Positions 44,671 to 53,129 are shown, counted from the stretch's first letter. The stretch is 64,000 nucleotides of DNA from Clostridiales bacterium (GCA_004555155.1 SFJH01000003.1:38558-102557), one strand, 5' to 3'. A program made the numbers and translations. The notes: a model not told the origin generated them from the sequence alone.

Positions 44671-45339
44671 TTACAGCTCCATCAGCGGCTTCAGCGCGCC
44701 GCTTTCGTCCTCACCCAGCAGACACCTGCGGTGAATTTTCGCCTCAGGCGGCTCCACGCCGGCCAGTTCCGCGAGGGACCGGATCAGAAGATCGGGCTTC
44801 AGCGTGTCCTTCTCCGTCAGCTTCAGCCGCGCATCCAGGCCGTTCTCCGTGCGCTGAAGCGCGATGGCCATCGGGCGGATGTCCACCTCGCGCTCGCCGG
44901 ATTTCGTCTTGCGCATGGCAGGCACCTGCTCGCGGGCGAGAAAGGTCTCCACAGCGTCCAGCGTGGCCTGTGCCGTCTCTCCGGACAGTTCAATCGTATA
45001 ATCCGAAGCGCGCACCATGGCCATGGGCGCGGGATGGCGGTCGTCCACCAGCCTGACCTCCAGCACCGGCAGATCCACCGGCAGCGCGGCGCGCATGGCC
45101 TCCTCCGTGCGCTTGCGGCCCATGGGCACGCTGAGCTTCACGTCAATGATCTCATACTCGCTGGTCCAGCCCAGCGCCAGCGCCGATCCGAAGGACAGAA
45201 TCGGATGCGGATTGAAGCCCTGGGAATACGCGATGGGCAAACCCGTGCGGTTGAGCGCCCGCTGAAAGAAGCGCTGCAGATCCAGATGGGAAATGAAGCG
45301 CAGTCTCGGCTGTTTTCCGAATCGAATCATCGCCCGCAT
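44671..45339 (-). CDS. DUF2344 (TIGR03936 family) protein paired with the radical SAM protein
   Basis: 222 residues. IRFGKQPRLRFISHLDLQRFFQRALNRTGLPIAYSQGFNPHP, with FGSALALGWTSEYE after it, is the DUF2344 signature. The protein is found fused or adjacent to TIGR03960 radical SAM proteins, and its start overlaps the end of that gene by 13 bp. The pair is thought to modify RNA or a translation component, but the reaction is not established. Its end abuts the rng start. Confidence 0.92.
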   Translation of the reverse strand: MRAMIRFGKQPRLRFISHLDLQRFFQRALNRTGLPIAYSQGFNPHPILSFGSALALGWTSEYEIIDVKLSVPMGRKRTEEAMRAALPVDLPVLEVRLVDDRHPAPMAMVRASDYTIELSGETAQATLDAVETFLAREQVPAMRKTKSGEREVDIRPMAIALQRTENGLDARLKLTEKDTLKPDLLIRSLAELAGVEPPEAKIHRRCLLGEDESGALKPLMEL

Positions 45340-47177
45340 GCTTTCGCCTCCTCATAGCGGTTCACGCCGCAGCCCACGCAGCCCTTGCGGCAGTCGTGGG
45401 TGCACTCCTCCCGCTGCGCCTTTTCCCATTCGCGCCTGAGGAATGCCTTGGTCACGCCGCAGTCCAGGTGATCCCAGGGCAGCAGCTCGTCCGCCGGGCG
45501 CTCGCGGCAGGCGTAGAAGTCCGGATTGACGCCGGTTTCCTCGAAGGCCTTGAGCCACAGATCGTAGCGGAACTGATCCGACCAGCCGTCAAACCGGCAT
45601 CCGGCGCGATAGGCCGCCTCCAGCGCGTCGGCCAGCCGCCGGTCGCCCCGGGCAAACACCGCCTCGATATAGCTCACATCCGGCGCGTGATATTTGAAAT
45701 CCACGCCCTTGATCCTGCGCAGCGCCTCCTTGAGCATCTGCTGGCGGCGGATCACGCTCTCCTGGTCCAGCTGCGCCGCCCACTGGAAGGGCGTGAAGTT
45801 CTTCGGAACAAACACCGACGCGCTGACCGTGATGCGCAGGCCCGGCGCGCGCCTCTCCTTGGGCACGGCGAAGTAGCACCGCCTGACCTTCTCGGCCAGA
45901 TCGGCGATGCCCAGCACATCCTCGTCCGTCTCCGTGGGCAGGCCCAGCATGAAGTACAGCTTCACCGCCGACCAGCCCTGCTCGAAGGCGTCCGACACGG
46001 AGCGCATCAGATCGTTCTCGGTCACGCCCTTGTTGATCACGTCGCGCAGTCGCTGGGTGCCCGCTTCGGGCGCGAGGGTCAGCGCGGTCTTGCGCACCCT
46101 CTGCGTCTCCTTGAGCGTGTCCGTCAGCACGTTGTCGATGCGCTGGGAGGGCAGCGATATCTTCACCCGCCGCTGGGCGTACTTCTCCACCATCCTGTGC
46201 GCCAGCTCGGGCAGACAGGAGTAGTCGCCGCTGGACAGGCTCATCAGGGAGATCTCGTCGTAGCCCGTGGCGTTGACCAACTTCTCCGCCATCTCCAGCA
46301 GCTTCTCCATGCTGCGCTCGCGCACCGGGCGGTAGATCATCCCCGCCTGGCAGAAGCGGCAGCCGCGGGTACAGCCGCGGAAGATCTCCAGCATGATGCG
46401 GTTGTGCACCACCTCGTTGTAGGGCACAATCAGCTTTTCGGGATAGTCCGCCGACGTCAGATCGGAAACCATCGCCTTGTAGACCACCTCAGGCGCGCCG
46501 CTGCCAGGCTTCGGCGAAACGGAGGCCACCGTGCCGTCCTCATGATACTCCACGTCGTACAGCGAAGGCACGTAGATTCCGCGAATCTTCGCCGCCTCCC
46601 GCAGGAAAGCCTCTCTGGGCGCGCCGGACTGCTTCCATGCCTTGTAGCAGTCGATCACCTGATGGGTCTCCTCCTCGCCGTCGCCGATGGCCACCAGATC
46701 CACAAACGGCGCCAGCGGTTCCGGATTGAACGCGCAGGGGCCGCCGACGATCACGAAGGGGCCCTCCCGGCGATCCGCCGCGCGCAGCGGCAGACCCGCC
46801 ATATCCAGCGCGTCGAGGATGTTGGTAAAGCTCATCTCGTACTGCAGTGTCACGCCCAGCAGATCGAACTCAGCCACCGGCGTGCGGGACTCCAGCGAAA
46901 ACAGCGGGATCTCGTTCTCGCGCATGAGCTGCGCCATGTCCACCCACGGGGAAAATACGCGCTCGCACCAGGCGTCCGCGCGGCGGTTGATCGTATGATA
47001 CAGGATCTTCATGCCCAGATGGGACATGCCCACTTCGTAGGTATCCGGGAACAGAAACGCGAAGCGCACATCCACTTCTTCCGGATTTTTCATCACGGAA
47101 TTGAACTCGCCGCCCATATAGCGCGCGGGCTTCTGCACCGACATGAACAGCGCTTCAATGCGATCGGAAAGGGTCAA
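45327..47177 (-). CDS. TIGR03960-family B12-binding radical SAM protein
   Basis: 616 residues from a TTG at 47177, chosen because AGGAGGAAT lies about 6-8 bases upstream; other starts lack a site. The N-terminal part is a cobalamin-binding-like domain (FAFLFPDTYEVGMSHLGMKILY). The radical SAM motif is FRGCTRGCRFCQAG (C-x3-C-x2-C). The C-terminus has a second Cys cluster (CTHDCRKGCVGCG). It partners the DUF2344 gene that overlaps its end. The exact reaction is unknown. It is the first gene of the operon that leads to rng, miaB and mutS. Confidence 0.92.
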   Translation of the reverse strand: MTLSDRIEALFMSVQKPARYMGGEFNSVMKNPEEVDVRFAFLFPDTYEVGMSHLGMKILYHTINRRADAWCERVFSPWVDMAQLMRENEIPLFSLESRTPVAEFDLLGVTLQYEMSFTNILDALDMAGLPLRAADRREGPFVIVGGPCAFNPEPLAPFVDLVAIGDGEEETHQVIDCYKAWKQSGAPREAFLREAAKIRGIYVPSLYDVEYHEDGTVASVSPKPGSGAPEVVYKAMVSDLTSADYPEKLIVPYNEVVHNRIMLEIFRGCTRGCRFCQAGMIYRPVRERSMEKLLEMAEKLVNATGYDEISLMSLSSGDYSCLPELAHRMVEKYAQRRVKISLPSQRIDNVLTDTLKETQRVRKTALTLAPEAGTQRLRDVINKGVTENDLMRSVSDAFEQGWSAVKLYFMLGLPTETDEDVLGIADLAEKVRRCYFAVPKERRAPGLRITVSASVFVPKNFTPFQWAAQLDQESVIRRQQMLKEALRRIKGVDFKYHAPDVSYIEAVFARGDRRLADALEAAYRAGCRFDGWSDQFRYDLWLKAFEETGVNPDFYACRERPADELLPWDHLDCGVTKAFLRREWEKAQREECTHDCRKGCVGCGVNRYEEAKACGR

Positions 47178-47237
47178 GGAAATTCCTCCTATTGGGAAGC
47201 CGGTTGATCCGCGCTTCCTCATAAACATATCCAATTT

Positions 47238-47266
47238 ACTTTATCACGAAATGCAAATTGTTGCAA
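47238..47266 (-). promoter_or_regulatory. Likely promoter of the radical SAM-rng-miaB-mutS operon
   Basis: On the minus strand TTGCAA (47266-47261), 17 bases, TAAAGT (47243-47238), about 60 bp before the TTG start. It is divergent from the lysA promoter. Confidence 0.5.
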
Positions 47267-47290
47267 CGGCGAAATGTTAAAGAATTTTTT

Positions 47291-47344
47291 TCGTCAAAAG
47301 CGGTCCGGTTTCCTCTTGACGAAACCGGACAAATGGAATATGAT
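47291..47344 (+). promoter_or_regulatory. lysA promoter overlapped by a perfect 10-bp-arm palindrome
   Basis: TTGACG (47316-47321), 17 bases, TATGAT (47339-47344). The -35 box sits in the centre of GTCCGGTTTC-N8-GAAACCGGAC (47303-47330). TCGTCAA at 47291 is also complementary to TTGACGA at 47316-47322. The layout looks like a repressor operator placed over the promoter. It does not resemble a lysine riboswitch. Confidence 0.75.
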
Positions 47345-47399
47345 TTTGAGGTTGAATCGCCGGATTTTACGCGCAAGAAAACATACAGGAGTGGTACAG

Positions 47400-48671
47400 A
47401 TGCAGAAAAAGCCCTTTGTTACCGCCGATCAGCTCCGCGAAATCATCAAGGAGTTTCCCACGCCCTTTCACCTCTACAGCGAGCGCGGCATCCGCAGCAC
47501 CGCCCGCGGTCTGCTCTCCGCATTTTCATGGAATCAAAACTATCGCGAATACTATGCCGTCAAGGCCTGCCCGAACCCCTTCATTCTGAAAATTCTGAAG
47601 GAGGAGGGCTGCGGCGTGGACTGCGCGTCTCTGGCGGAGCTGATGCTGGCCGAAGCCTGCGGCTTCTCCGGCGATCAGATCATGTTCTCCTCCAACGAGA
47701 CGCCTGCGGAGGAGTACGAGTATGCCCGCCGCCTGAACGCCAACATCAACCTCGACGATATCACCCACATCCCGTTTCTGGCCGCCCACGGCGGCATGCC
47801 GGAGCAGATCTGCCTGCGCTACAATCCCGGCGGAGAGCTGCACTTCGGCGCCACCTGCATGGGCCAGCCCGGCATCTCGAAGTTCGGCATGACCAAGGCC
47901 CAGATCTTCCAGGCCGTGGAGCAGCTGATGGGCATGGGGGTCAAGCGCTTTGCGCTGCACGCATTCCTGGCCAGCAACACCATTGAGAACGATTACTACC
48001 CCGGCAACGCCCGGGTGCTGTTCAACCTGGCGGCGGAGCTCCACGAAAAGCTGGGCGCGGAGATCTTCATGATCAACCTCTCCGGCGGCGTCGGCATTCC
48101 CTACCGTCCCGAGGAGAAAATGCCGGACATCGCACTCATCGGCGCGAACGTGAAGAAGGCCTTCGACGAGGTGATGGTTCCCGCCGGTCTGGGCAACGCG
48201 CGCATCGCCACGGAGCTGGGCCGCTATATGACCGGCCCCAACGGCTGTCTCGTCGCCACCGCGATCCATCAGAAGCACATCTACAAGCAATACGTCGGCC
48301 TGGACGCCTGCGCCGCCAACCTGATGCGCCCGGCGATGTACGGCGCGTATCACCACATCACCGTCGTCGGCAAGGAGGACGCGCCCTGCGATCACGTCTA
48401 TGACGTCGTCGGCTCCCTGTGCGAGAACAACGACAAATTTGCCGTGGACCGCCCCCTTCCCGAGGTGGAGGTCGGCGACCTGATCGTCATCCACGACGCC
48501 GGCGCCCACGGCTTCTCCATGGGCTACAACTACAACGGCAAGCTCCGCTCCGCCGAGATCCTGCTCAAGGAGGACGGCACCTTCCAGATGATCCGCCGCG
48601 CCGAGACGCCGAAGGACTACTTCGCCACGTTCGACTTCTGCGGCATCATGGATCCCGTGCTCAGACGCTGA
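47400..48671 (+). CDS. lysA: Diaminopimelate decarboxylase-type enzyme
   Basis: PLP-dependent fold III decarboxylase of 423 residues that converts meso-diaminopimelate to lysine. The PLP lysine is in YYAVKACPNPFIL. LHAFLASNTIENDYY, LSGGVGIPYRPEE and ATELGRYMTGPNGCLV contribute to the phosphate and substrate sites, and the C-terminal DACAANLMRPAMYGAYHHITV and SLCENNDKFAVDRPLPEV bear the partner-subunit residues, with a Cys in CENND. The usual DAPDC sequence differs somewhat, so a related amino-acid decarboxylase is possible. The ATG at 47400 has AGGAG 9 bases upstream. It is a single-gene unit with its own operator and terminator. Confidence 0.85.
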   Translation: MQKKPFVTADQLREIIKEFPTPFHLYSERGIRSTARGLLSAFSWNQNYREYYAVKACPNPFILKILKEEGCGVDCASLAELMLAEACGFSGDQIMFSSNETPAEEYEYARRLNANINLDDITHIPFLAAHGGMPEQICLRYNPGGELHFGATCMGQPGISKFGMTKAQIFQAVEQLMGMGVKRFALHAFLASNTIENDYYPGNARVLFNLAAELHEKLGAEIFMINLSGGVGIPYRPEEKMPDIALIGANVKKAFDEVMVPAGLGNARIATELGRYMTGPNGCLVATAIHQKHIYKQYVGLDACAANLMRPAMYGAYHHITVVGKEDAPCDHVYDVVGSLCENNDKFAVDRPLPEVEVGDLIVIHDAGAHGFSMGYNYNGKLRSAEILLKEDGTFQMIRRAETPKDYFATFDFCGIMDPVLRR

Positions 48672-48682
48672 GGAAAGCACAA

Positions 48683-48717
48683 AGACTCCCTGCGCGCCCT
48701 TTGCCCGCAGGGAGTCT
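48683..48717. terminator. Terminator between lysA and the convergent ABC permease gene
   Basis: AGACTCCCTGCG and CGCAGGGAGTCT form a 12-bp stem with an 11-base loop. The T tract is poor on the plus side. It lies between converging genes. Confidence 0.75.
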
Positions 48718-48727
48718 CTGTCTGTGT

Positions 48728-49354
48728 TCAAAACTCCTTCTTTTCGTAAATCCCGGCCGTTGCCCGCCAGCATACGGCACAGATCGCCAGCACAGCCGCC
48801 GCAGAAACCGCCAGCACCCCTTCAAGACTGTTTTCCAGCCAGACCTCCAGGCCCGACAGATCATAGCTCCGCGAAATCAGCACGATCCCGCCGAAGAACG
48901 CCACAAACACCAGCATCAGCGCATTGCGGGCCTTGTCCACGCCCCATTTCAGCGAACACGGCAGCAGAATACAGGTCACGGAAAACGCTATCGCCGTCAC
49001 CAGCGCCACAACCTGGAGATATTCCCCATAGCTTCCGCCGTTCACCGCGCACATCGCCGCGCCCAGAACCATCGCGTAAGCCACGCCCAGCAGCTGCATC
49101 GCCGCTGCCCCGGCAAACCTCGCGCCCGCCAGCTGGCCGGGGCGCACCGGCAGCGCCTTCGAGAACCGGCTCCAGCCCGCGTCCAGCGACACGCTGCCCA
49201 CGGCGTAAAACCCCATCATCCAGATCATCATGTAGGCGAAGAACTCCATGCGCATCGCAAACGTCAGCGCCGCATACAGCACGCCCACCAGCAGCAGGTT
49301 CTTCGCATAGGCATATTTCATGGTGTACAGCTCGTGCAGAATCAGGCCCCTCAC
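48728..49354 (-). CDS. ABC-2 type transporter permease
   Basis: 208 residues with about six membrane segments and a hydrophilic loop containing SRFSKALPVRPGQLAGARF. This loop and the MRGLILHELYTMK opening are typical of small ABC-2 permeases of antibiotic or peptide exporters. Its start overlaps the end of the ATPase gene by four bases, so the two encode one exporter. The substrate is unknown. Transcription is from the MerR-type promoter upstream of the ATPase gene. Confidence 0.85.
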   Translation of the reverse strand: MRGLILHELYTMKYAYAKNLLLVGVLYAALTFAMRMEFFAYMMIWMMGFYAVGSVSLDAGWSRFSKALPVRPGQLAGARFAGAAAMQLLGVAYAMVLGAAMCAVNGGSYGEYLQVVALVTAIAFSVTCILLPCSLKWGVDKARNALMLVFVAFFGGIVLISRSYDLSGLEVWLENSLEGVLAVSAAAVLAICAVCWRATAGIYEKKEF

Positions 49355-50211
49355 TTTTCATCCCTCCCCGAATAGAACCGCATCATCTCGTCGAGTCCGA
49401 CGGGCTCTACCACTGCGCCCGGCAGCAGCGCGCGCACCCGCTCCGGCTCGCGCACCAGCGCCGCGTCGCCAAAGAATCCCCGGCGACGCGCGATCACCAG
49501 CTCCTCGGGCAGCGCATCCAGCTGGGCCGCAGAGCAGCGCGCCACCGCCATCTCCTCCTGAAGCTCCACGCGCGTGCGCTGGAACATCATTTCACCCCCG
49601 TGCAGATAGGCGATCTCGTCCGCAATCTGATCCAGATCCGAGGTGATGTGGCTGCTGATCAGAATCCCGCAGCGCTCATCCTGCATGAATTCCATCAGGA
49701 TATCCAGCAGCTCTCCCCGCGCCACAGGATCCAGTCCGCTGGTGGGCTCGTCCAGCACCAGCAGCCGCGGCCTGCGCGCCAGCGCCGCCGCGAGATTCAG
49801 CTTCATCCGCATGCCCTTCGAGAATTCCTTCACCGGCTTGTCCGGTGGCAGTTCGAACTGCTCCAGCAGCAGCTCGTATCGCGCGCGCTCCCAGCCGGGC
49901 ACGCTGCCGCGCATCACCCGCTCGATCTGATTGGTCGTCAGTCCCCCAAAGAAGAAGCTGTCTTCGAACACCGCAGCTGCCCCGGCGCGGCAGCCCGCAT
50001 CCCGGGGCGATCCGCCCAGCAGCGCGATCTCTCCGCCATCCGGGCGCGCCAGTCCCATAATCGCTCTCAGAAGCGTGGTCTTGCCCGCTCCGTTGTGCCC
50101 CAGCAGGGCGAAGACCTCGCCCCTGTGCACGTCGAAGGACAGATCGTCGACCACCCTGCGGCCTGAAAACGCTTTTGTCAGATTCCGCACGCTGACAGAT
50201 GGTTCATTCAT
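49351..50211 (-). CDS. ABC transporter ATP-binding protein
   Basis: 286 residues from the ATG at 50211 (MNEPSVSVRNLTKAF), with AAGGAGG 8 bases upstream; an in-frame extension to 50301 would cross the promoter. Walker A is GHNGAGKTTLL, the signature is EFSKGMRMKLNLAAALA (S-K-G-M type), and Walker B is LLVLDEPTSGLD. It belongs to the drug/bacteriocin exporter ATPases with a C-terminal accessory region. It is cotranscribed with the permease. Confidence 0.93.
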   Translation of the reverse strand: MNEPSVSVRNLTKAFSGRRVVDDLSFDVHRGEVFALLGHNGAGKTTLLRAIMGLARPDGGEIALLGGSPRDAGCRAGAAAVFEDSFFFGGLTTNQIERVMRGSVPGWERARYELLLEQFELPPDKPVKEFSKGMRMKLNLAAALARRPRLLVLDEPTSGLDPVARGELLDILMEFMQDERCGILISSHITSDLDQIADEIAYLHGGEMMFQRTRVELQEEMAVARCSAAQLDALPEELVIARRRGFFGDAALVREPERVRALLPGAVVEPVGLDEMMRFYSGRDEK

Positions 50212-50244
50212 GAATAAATCCTCCTTGCTTTTCTTACAGGGAGG

Positions 50245-50276
50245 ATTGTAGCATCTCCCCTTAGGGGGAGAGTCAA
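50245..50276 (-). promoter_or_regulatory. MerR-family-type promoter with elongated spacer and dyad operator
   Basis: On the minus strand TTGACT (50276-50271), a 20-bp spacer and TACAAT (50250-50245). The spacer holds TCTCCCC-N4-GGGGAGA. A long spacer carrying a dyad, with TTGACTCTCCC at its start, is the hallmark of promoters activated by MerR-family regulators such as BmrR and TipA. No MerR gene lies nearby, so it would be regulated in trans. Confidence 0.8.
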
Positions 50277-50329
50277 GAGGGGATTCCATCATTCCGAACA
50301 AAAATTCTTGCAGGCCGCGCCGCCGGCCT

Positions 50330-51238
50330 TCATCGCCAGAAGTCCTCCGACCGTTTCAGGATCTCTTCGGTGGGCGTGATCGTCGCCTCATAGATGGACG
50401 CGCCCGTCTTCTTCAGGTAGTGCCCGATCAGCGCATATCCGCAGGCGTAGCCGCCACAATAGGGCATTCCGACGGGCTGTCCTCCCCGCAGCGCCATGAT
50501 CCCGTCGCCATAGAGGCAGGAGGAAAGCGTCTGGAAATCGCTGGTCATCAGATTCGCCCGGACGAGCGGCATGACGGTTTCACGCAGCACCTCCGGCGTC
50601 GTTTCCCTGACCCACTTGCCCACCTTGTCTTCGCCGAACATCTTCGCGGCATAGGTTTCCGCCAGGCCCTCCGAGACGATCATGTCCGCCAGCGTGACCC
50701 GGCTGCTCCACTGCATGAACTGCCATCGGACGTTGTGATTCGTCTCGTGCGCCAGCGCCGTCGGCATCAGGGAAAGCGACCGCTCATTCGGCACGATGGA
50801 GCCGATGATGTAGCCGGGAATCCCGCCGTCGCCGCAGTAGTCGCCAGCCATGGCGGTCATGGGACTCTGCGGGTCGCTCAGCACGATGGTGAACACATAT
50901 TCCTGCTTCGGCAGCTTGATCCCGTGCCGTTCAAAGTCCGCGAGGGCATTGCAGATGCTGTTCTCGCAGTCCGTCCAGAATGCGTCGCTGCTGATCTGAT
51001 CAATTTCCGCGCAGCGCTCTCCAGTGATCTGCGCCGGAGCGTAGTAGCCGCTCATTGCGGCGGCGGAGACCACGTCGCAGCTGCCGTCGGCCTCCGCTCT
51101 CAGCGAAACGCCGACGCAGGACCATTTGAATTCAAAGGTCTTCATCAGTTCTTCCCGGTAGAGGTTCTCCCTTTCGGCCGGAGCCGCGTTCATCATTTTC
51201 CGATAAATGCGATCAGACCGGATCGCTGTAATCTTCAT
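50330..51238 (-). CDS. DUF2268-type predicted zinc metalloprotease
   Basis: 302 residues from the ATG at 51238. The zinc signature ALAHETNHNVRW (H-E-x-x-H) is followed after about 20 residues by IVSEGLAETYAAKMFG, whose Glu is the likely third ligand; this arrangement is that of DUF2268 and gluzincin proteins. There is no signal peptide, so it should be cytoplasmic. The substrate is unknown. GGAGG lies upstream, and a perfect palindrome (51264-51277) occupies the leader. Confidence 0.82.
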   Translation of the reverse strand: MKITAIRSDRIYRKMMNAAPAERENLYREELMKTFEFKWSCVGVSLRAEADGSCDVVSAAAMSGYYAPAQITGERCAEIDQISSDAFWTDCENSICNALADFERHGIKLPKQEYVFTIVLSDPQSPMTAMAGDYCGDGGIPGYIIGSIVPNERSLSLMPTALAHETNHNVRWQFMQWSSRVTLADMIVSEGLAETYAAKMFGEDKVGKWVRETTPEVLRETVMPLVRANLMTSDFQTLSSCLYGDGIMALRGGQPVGMPYCGGYACGYALIGHYLKKTGASIYEATITPTEEILKRSEDFWR

Positions 51239-51263
51239 TCTCAAAACCTCCGTTTTTCGCGCT

Positions 51264-51277
51264 CATGTTCGAACATG
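51264..51277. promoter_or_regulatory. Perfect 14-bp palindrome in the leader of the DUF2268 gene
   Basis: CATGTTCGAACATG lies 26 bp before the ATG of the metalloprotease gene. Upstream, TTGACA at 51312-51307 on the minus strand could be a -35 box, but no convincing -10 follows. The palindrome has GTTC and GAAC in the reverse order of the LexA/DinR box, so it is a different operator or chance. Confidence 0.45.
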
Positions 51278-51378
51278 GTCACAGGATACACGATGACGCG
51301 GCGTAAATGTCAAGAGGTTTTTTTGATCATCTGAAGGCATGACGGCTCCAACGAACGCATCCGTTTGCAGATATTGTT

Positions 51379-52266
51379 TTACCGCTGGACTTCAATGGCG
51401 ATACGGCCGCTGGTGGTGCTGATTTCGCACGCTCCCCCTGCAGAGGAATGGGGAATGCTCACGCTTCCGCTTGTGCTGTCCGCAATGAAGTCCTTTTCGG
51501 TAAGAACCGTGCCCTTTACAGAACCGCTGGTGGTTTCGATCCTGATTGCGCCGCCATCGCATCCGTCCAGGGCAACGCCTCCGCTGACGCTTCTGACATC
51601 CAGGTTCGTTGCCGCAATCACGTCGGTCAGTTCGATTCCCCCGGAGGTGGATCGGACGGCAATCTCATCGCTTCGGAGATGGGAGAGCGCAATCCTGCCG
51701 CTGACGGAGCTGGCTTCAATCCTCTCCGGAGAGGCGTTTTCGATGGTTACCCTGCCGCTGGTGCTTTCCGCTTCCAGCTCCCTCTTCACCTCGGACCGCA
51801 TCCGGACGCTGCCGCTGGTGCTCTCCAGGCTGGCGGTTTCAAAGGTAAATCCATCGTCGACCTGCATGCTGCCGGAAATCGTATGGATCGCGAGCCTCCC
51901 ATACGCTTCCTCCGGCAGATAGATCTCCACATCCGGACTGCCAAAGGAGATACCGATGTACTGATACCATTTCCTGGCATGGCGCTGAACGTTGAGTGCG
52001 CCGTCGCTGACCGTAACCGTGTGGTAAATGCTGCCGTCCTGCTTCTCCGGGCAGACGACCTTGCATTTGCCATCCGTGGCGCGCAGGACGCGCACGCTGC
52101 ACTCTGCGTCCTCAATGCGGATCTCCGAGAATGCCTCTTTTACTTCAATGATTTCCATTTCTTCAACCCAACCCTTCCTGTTCATTGCAGCCGCTCCAAC
52201 CATGCATCCAACCACCGCCACAAGCAAAAGCGCAGCGCTCATCGCGATTCTCTTTCCATTTCTCAC
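51379..52266 (-). CDS. DUF4097 beta-strand repeat exported or membrane-anchored protein
   Basis: 295 residues. An N-terminal hydrophobic segment (about 7-27, AMSAALLLVAVVGCMVGAAAM) precedes a right-handed beta-helix-like domain built from repeats of the form STSGxVxIEN (for example ESTSGSVRM, ESTSGRVTI, SVSGRIAL, STSGGIEL). The protein most likely sits outside the cell, anchored by this segment. The start is GTG with a GAAGGG site upstream. DUF4097 genes usually follow a DUF1700 gene and a PadR regulator; those are absent here. The role is unknown. Confidence 0.85.
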   Translation of the reverse strand: MRNGKRIAMSAALLLVAVVGCMVGAAAMNRKGWVEEMEIIEVKEAFSEIRIEDAECSVRVLRATDGKCKVVCPEKQDGSIYHTVTVSDGALNVQRHARKWYQYIGISFGSPDVEIYLPEEAYGRLAIHTISGSMQVDDGFTFETASLESTSGSVRMRSEVKRELEAESTSGRVTIENASPERIEASSVSGRIALSHLRSDEIAVRSTSGGIELTDVIAATNLDVRSVSGGVALDGCDGGAIRIETTSGSVKGTVLTEKDFIADSTSGSVSIPHSSAGGACEISTTSGRIAIEVQR

Positions 52267-52486
52267 TTTTCTTCAGCCCTTCTCGAAAAACTCCTCCAGC
52301 TTTCCGGCAGGTTTGTCATTCACTGCGTATATCGTACAGCAAAAACCGTCCGTCGGCTAGGTGCGTTTTGCAGAGGATTGTGTCCGTTTTATAGCTTTCA
52401 TCATCCTAGAACGGAAAAAGAAATGCGATCATCCTCTGGAAGCGTCGGATTCATCGCTTTTTCACGGCTGTGCTTCCATCTCCTGA
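52267..52486. other. 220 bp without a supported gene
   Basis: No gene is convincing here. On the minus strand a 16-codon frame (52323-52273) reads VNDKPAGKLEEFFEKG and stops just before the DUF4097 start; it could be a tiny leader peptide or chance. The plus-strand frame that becomes the transposase remnant is closed by a TGA at 52484-52486. Confidence 0.3.
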
Positions 52487-52656
52487 CCTTCATGCAGCAT
52501 CATTCTTGCCATCCGCCTTTCCAACAGCATCACTGAGGGCTGCAACAACGCCATCAGGGCGCTCAAAAGGGCCTCCTTTTGTTGTCAGAACCCCTCCCGC
52601 TTCCGCAAGAGAATTTTGTTATCTTTCTCTTTCACCCCAACATTTGACACAGAGCC
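52487..52656 (+). pseudogene. C-terminal remnant of an ISL3-family transposase with right inverted repeat
   Basis: The plus-strand frame reads SIILAIRLSNSITEGCNNAIRALKRASF with QNPSRFRKRILL, the conserved C-terminal block of ISL3-family transposases (N-G-x-x-E-G-x-N-N-K-I-K-x-x-K-R). It continues through CCAACATTTGACACAGAGCC (52637-52656), whose complement begins GGCTCTGTGTC and so looks like the right terminal repeat of such an element. Everything upstream of 52487 is lost or unrecognisable and no start exists, so it is a dead relic. Confidence 0.72.
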
Positions 52657-52717
52657 CCTTCATTTTACAACTTCACATAGCGGTTGGTTGTCGCTCCGCC
52701 AGCCGCCTGAAGGCATT

Positions 52718-52743
52718 AAAAAAGCCCGCTCTTGCGAGCGGGC
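52718..52743 (-). terminator. Terminator of the infC-rpmI-rplT operon
   Basis: GCCCGCTC and GAGCGGGC pair over 8 bp with a TTGC loop, and a run of six T follows on the minus strand, 12 bp after the rplT stop. Confidence 0.93.
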
Positions 52744-52754
52744 AATTCTGAAAT

Positions 52755-53114
52755 TTACTTGTTCAGAGCTTCCTTGGCCTTCTCCGCCAGCGCGGTGAAC
52801 GCAGCGGCGTCGCTGATGGCGAGCTCGGACAGCATCTTGCGGTTGATATCGATGCCGGCAACCTTCAGGCCGTTCATGAGCTTGGAATAGCTCAGGCCGT
52901 TCAGACGGGCAGCGGCGTTGATGCGGGTGATCCACAGGCTGCGGAAATCGCGCTTCTTCTGCTTGCGGCCGATGTATGCGTAACGCAGGGAACGGCGAAC
53001 CTGTTCGCTGGCGGCGCGATACTGCTTGCTCTTCGCTCCGAAGTAACCCTTCGCGAGCTTCATTACCTTACGCTTTTTCTTCTGTGCGTTGACTGCACGC
53101 TTCACTCTTGCCAT
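52755..53114 (-). CDS. rplT: 50S ribosomal protein L20
   Basis: 119 residues, highly basic at the N-terminus ([26 protein letters not shown]) with the L20 core [24 protein letters not shown]. It binds 23S rRNA early in large-subunit assembly. In Bacillus L20 also represses its own operon through the leader RNA. It lies 15 bp after rpmI and is followed by a strong terminator. Confidence 0.98.
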   Translation of the reverse strand: MARVKRAVNAQKKKRKVMKLAKGYFGAKSKQYRAASEQVRRSLRYAYIGRKQKKRDFRSLWITRINAAARLNGLSYSKLMNGLKVAGIDINRKMLSELAISDAAAFTALAEKAKEALNK

Positions 53115-53129
53115 TGTTGATTCGCCTCC

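Noticed and set aside
50217..50247. AATCCTCC/GGAGGATT hairpin sequestering the ABC ATPase ribosome site
   Set aside because: The distal arm overlaps the -10 box of the MerR-type promoter and would not be in the transcript.
51264..51277. LexA/DinR box
   Set aside because: The half-sites are inverted relative to GAAC-N4-GTTC, and the downstream gene is not a repair gene.
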